The notes below the pieces were generated by a model, which was not told the origin of the DNA, did not search any database, and saw only the letters and a list, made by a program, of their open reading frames with translations. A program made the position numbers and the translations under genes. From Chloroflexota bacterium (GTDB lineage: Bacteria > Chloroflexota > Dehalococcoidia > JABGRK01): 6,942 nt of DNA. Numbering within the stretch: the first letter of the stretch is position 1; every line of letters begins with the position of its first letter. Location: assembly GCA_030665485.1 (NCBI GenBank), contig DAOUZV010000063.1:1-6942 (forward strand), given 5' to 3'. Shown here piece after piece: positions 5,711-6,942 of the stretch.

Positions 5711-6503
5711 GCCATACATGCATAACGTCCGAAAATACGGTCAAGCGCCATACACGGTGGCCATCGTCCACGGCGGGCCCGGCGCGCCCGGCGATATGGC
5801 GCCTATCGCCAGAGAGCTGTCGACTACCTACGGCGTGCTGGAGCCGCTGCAAACGGAGGAGACCCTCAACGGCCAAATAGTAGAACTGGTGTCCGTGCTC
5901 AAAGAAAACGCTGATTCACCCGTTACGCTCATGGGACACTCGTGGGGCGCCGTGCTCAGCTTCATAGTTACGGCAAAAAACCCTGATTTGATAAAAAAAC
6001 TGATACTTATCGGCAGCGGCGTTTACGAGGAGAAATACGCTGCCGATATCATGAACGTGCGCCTGAGCAGACTAACCGACGAAGAAAGAAAAGCGGTTGA
6101 CTACATGCTTGCGGAACTGAACGATCCAGCGGCTACGAATAAAAACGTCGTCTTCGAAAAGTTCGGCAAACTGATAGCAAAGGCTGATTCCTACGATCCT
6201 CTGCCACACGACAGTGATGTTATCGAATATCAGTACCACATGTTCAACAGCGTCTGGCCGGATGCCAGAGATCTGCGAGACAGTGGCGATTTGCTGGCGC
6301 TTGGCAAACAGATAAAATGCCCGGTGGTGGCCATTCACGGCGACCACGACCCGCATCCCGCCAAAGGCATAAGACAATCTTTATCAAATATGCTGACCGA
6401 CTTCCGATTTATACTGCTGAACAAGTGTGGGCACTACCCCTGGTACGAAAAACAAGCGAAGAACAATTTTTACAACATTCTACGACAAGAACTAGAGCGA
6501 TAA
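5709..6503 (+). CDS. Alpha/beta-fold hydrolase
   Basis: This protein of up to 264 residues has the alpha/beta hydrolase layout. The oxyanion-hole motif HGGPG is at 21-25. The nucleophile elbow GHSWGA is at 76-81 with Ser78. The acid is at Asp214 in the HGDHDPHP turn (210-217), and the catalytic His is at 242 in KCGHYPW. The triad order and spacing are complete, so the enzyme should be active, in the cytoplasm since no signal peptide is seen. HGGPG plus GHSWG is seen in prolyl iminopeptidase-like and lactonase- or esterase-like members, but substrate cannot be assigned. The -10 box at 5705-5710 overlaps the ATG at 5709, so the true start is probably the ATG at 5718 (Met4), giving 261 residues and a leaderless mRNA. 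It is a single-gene unit between the tRNA terminator and the FG-GAP gene promoter. Confidence 0.88.
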   Translation: MPYMHNVRKYGQAPYTVAIVHGGPGAPGDMAPIARELSTTYGVLEPLQTEETLNGQIVELVSVLKENADSPVTLMGHSWGAVLSFIVTAKNPDLIKKLILIGSGVYEEKYAADIMNVRLSRLTDEERKAVDYMLAELNDPAATNKNVVFEKFGKLIAKADSYDPLPHDSDVIEYQYHMFNSVWPDARDLRDSGDLLALGKQIKCPVVAIHGDHDPHPAKGIRQSLSNMLTDFRFILLNKCGHYPWYEKQAKNNFYNILRQELER

Positions 6504-6582
6504 TCATGGCTATTATTGCGCTAACCCGCATTTCTATTGTTCTAAACGACGATTCTTGTACAAATATCCCTATTTATAGCTA

Positions 6583-6611
6583 TTGACAACCACCCCAAGT
6601 CACCTTAAGAT
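6583..6611 (+). promoter_or_regulatory. Promoter of the FG-GAP protein gene
   Basis: A perfect TTGACA at 6583-6588 and TAAGAT (4 of 6) at 6606-6611 are 17 bases apart. Transcription would start near 6618, giving a leader of about 44 bases that contains the stem-loop at 6622-6639 and the SD. The rest of the 6504-6661 gap holds nothing else I can support. Confidence 0.6.
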
Positions 6612-6621
6612 TGGTCCTCGA

Positions 6622-6645
6622 GGCTTTAAAAACAAAGCCCTTTTT
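6622..6645 (+). terminator. Terminator-like stem-loop in the FG-GAP gene leader
   Basis: GGCTTT (6622-6627) pairs with AAAGCC (6634-6639) around an AAAAAC loop and is followed by C and five T. It has the form of a short intrinsic terminator and could end hydrolase transcripts. It also lies just after the predicted start of the FG-GAP transcript, where it would form a 5' hairpin in that mRNA. Confidence 0.5.
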
Positions 6646-6661
6646 AAACACGGAGGTCGTC

Positions 6662-6942
6662 ATGCGCCAGTCTATCCTTCGAATCACCGCAGCAGCAGCA
6701 TTGGTTATACTTTTGATGGCTCCGGCTCTGAGCATTAACGTATATGCCTTCAGTCCGGATACCAACCTGTCCACCGCCGATGCATCGTTCATCGGGGAAG
6801 ACGATTCGGATTATTCGGGTTACTCGGTATCATCTGCCGGTGATGTGAATGACGACGGCTACGATGACTTCCTCATTGGTGCATATAGCACTGACGCCGG
6901 AGGTAATAACAACTCCGGCAGAACATATTTGGTACTTGGTAA
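6662..6942 (+). CDS. Secreted FG-GAP (integrin alpha-type) repeat protein, 5' part only
   Basis: Translation from the ATG at 6662 gives 93 residues that run off the window. GGAGG at 6652-6656 with a 5-base spacer supports the start. Residues 1-30 look like a Sec signal peptide: a basic N-terminus (MRQSILR), a hydrophobic Ala/Leu/Ile core at about 9-23, and a likely cleavage site near VYAF (27-30). After it comes an FG-GAP unit: ASFIGEDDSDYSGYSV, SSAGDVNDDGYDDFLIGA, and a Gly/Asn-rich loop leading to GRTYLVLG. The DVNDDGYDD loop (61-69) fits the calcium-binding DxDxDGxxD pattern, with Asn at the second position. FG-GAP repeats normally occur in series to build a beta-propeller, so several more are expected downstream. 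The protein is probably extracellular or surface-attached; adhesion is the usual inference but the partner is unknown. Confidence 0.88.
   Translation, partial: MRQSILRITAAAALVILLMAPALSINVYAFSPDTNLSTADASFIGEDDSDYSGYSVSSAGDVNDDGYDDFLIGAYSTDAGGNNNSGRTYLVLG

Noticed and set aside
6589..6661. Cyclic-di-GMP or other riboswitch in the FG-GAP gene leader
   Set aside because: The leader is only about 44 bases and holds one short stem; aptamer consensus elements are absent.

Overview
The window reads as a bacterial chromosomal segment of moderate GC content. It holds seven protein genes and three tRNA genes, all on the + strand. ATA is a common isoleucine codon. The mix of a short LsrF/DhnA-type aldolase, a long FolC, a DegV protein and a secreted FG-GAP protein would suit Chloroflexota (Dehalococcoidia-like). 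That placement is an impression from protein content, not something the sequence proves.

Layout. 1-632: the 3' end of an unrecognised gene, then a small four-helix membrane protein that appears to be an internal duplication of a two-helix unit. 637-4046: a probable metabolic cluster of an LsrF-family class I aldolase/thiolase with a strong ribosome binding site, folC (dihydrofolate/folylpolyglutamate synthase) and a zinc-dependent medium-chain dehydrogenase. The dehydrogenase starts 9 bases after folC. Between the aldolase and folC lies a compact element: a perfect SD plus ATG opens a 9-codon reading frame that ends in TAA, in frame with folC and one codon before its ATG, and the SD sits inside a hairpin. 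4107-4949: a DegV-family (FakB-type) fatty-acid-binding protein with its own candidate promoter. 4950-5343: a non-coding stretch with 21-bp tandem repeats and an inverted repeat, perhaps the decayed end of a mobile element. 5344-5691: a near-consensus promoter, tRNA-Phe(GAA), tRNA-Leu(CAA), tRNA-Gln(TTG) and an intrinsic terminator, which together form one tRNA transcription unit. 5709-6503: an alpha/beta hydrolase whose -10 box touches its start, suggesting a leaderless mRNA. 6583-6942: a promoter, a stem-loop and the 5' end of a secreted FG-GAP/integrin-alpha-like repeat protein that runs off the window.

How the genes relate. Aldolase, folC and dehydrogenase look co-transcribed or coordinately expressed, but no shared pathway is evident: folate polyglutamylation is housekeeping, and the aldolase and dehydrogenase could act on a common sugar-phosphate or polyol route. 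None of the usual AI-2 (lsr) partners is present. Translation initiation appears mixed: the aldolase, the dehydrogenase and the FG-GAP gene have clear SD sequences, while folC, degV and the hydrolase lack one and instead have a -10-like box 5-10 bases before the ATG. I see no CRISPR array, phage module or obvious new defence system. The best leads are the pre-folC element, the duplicated membrane protein and the leaderless-start pattern.
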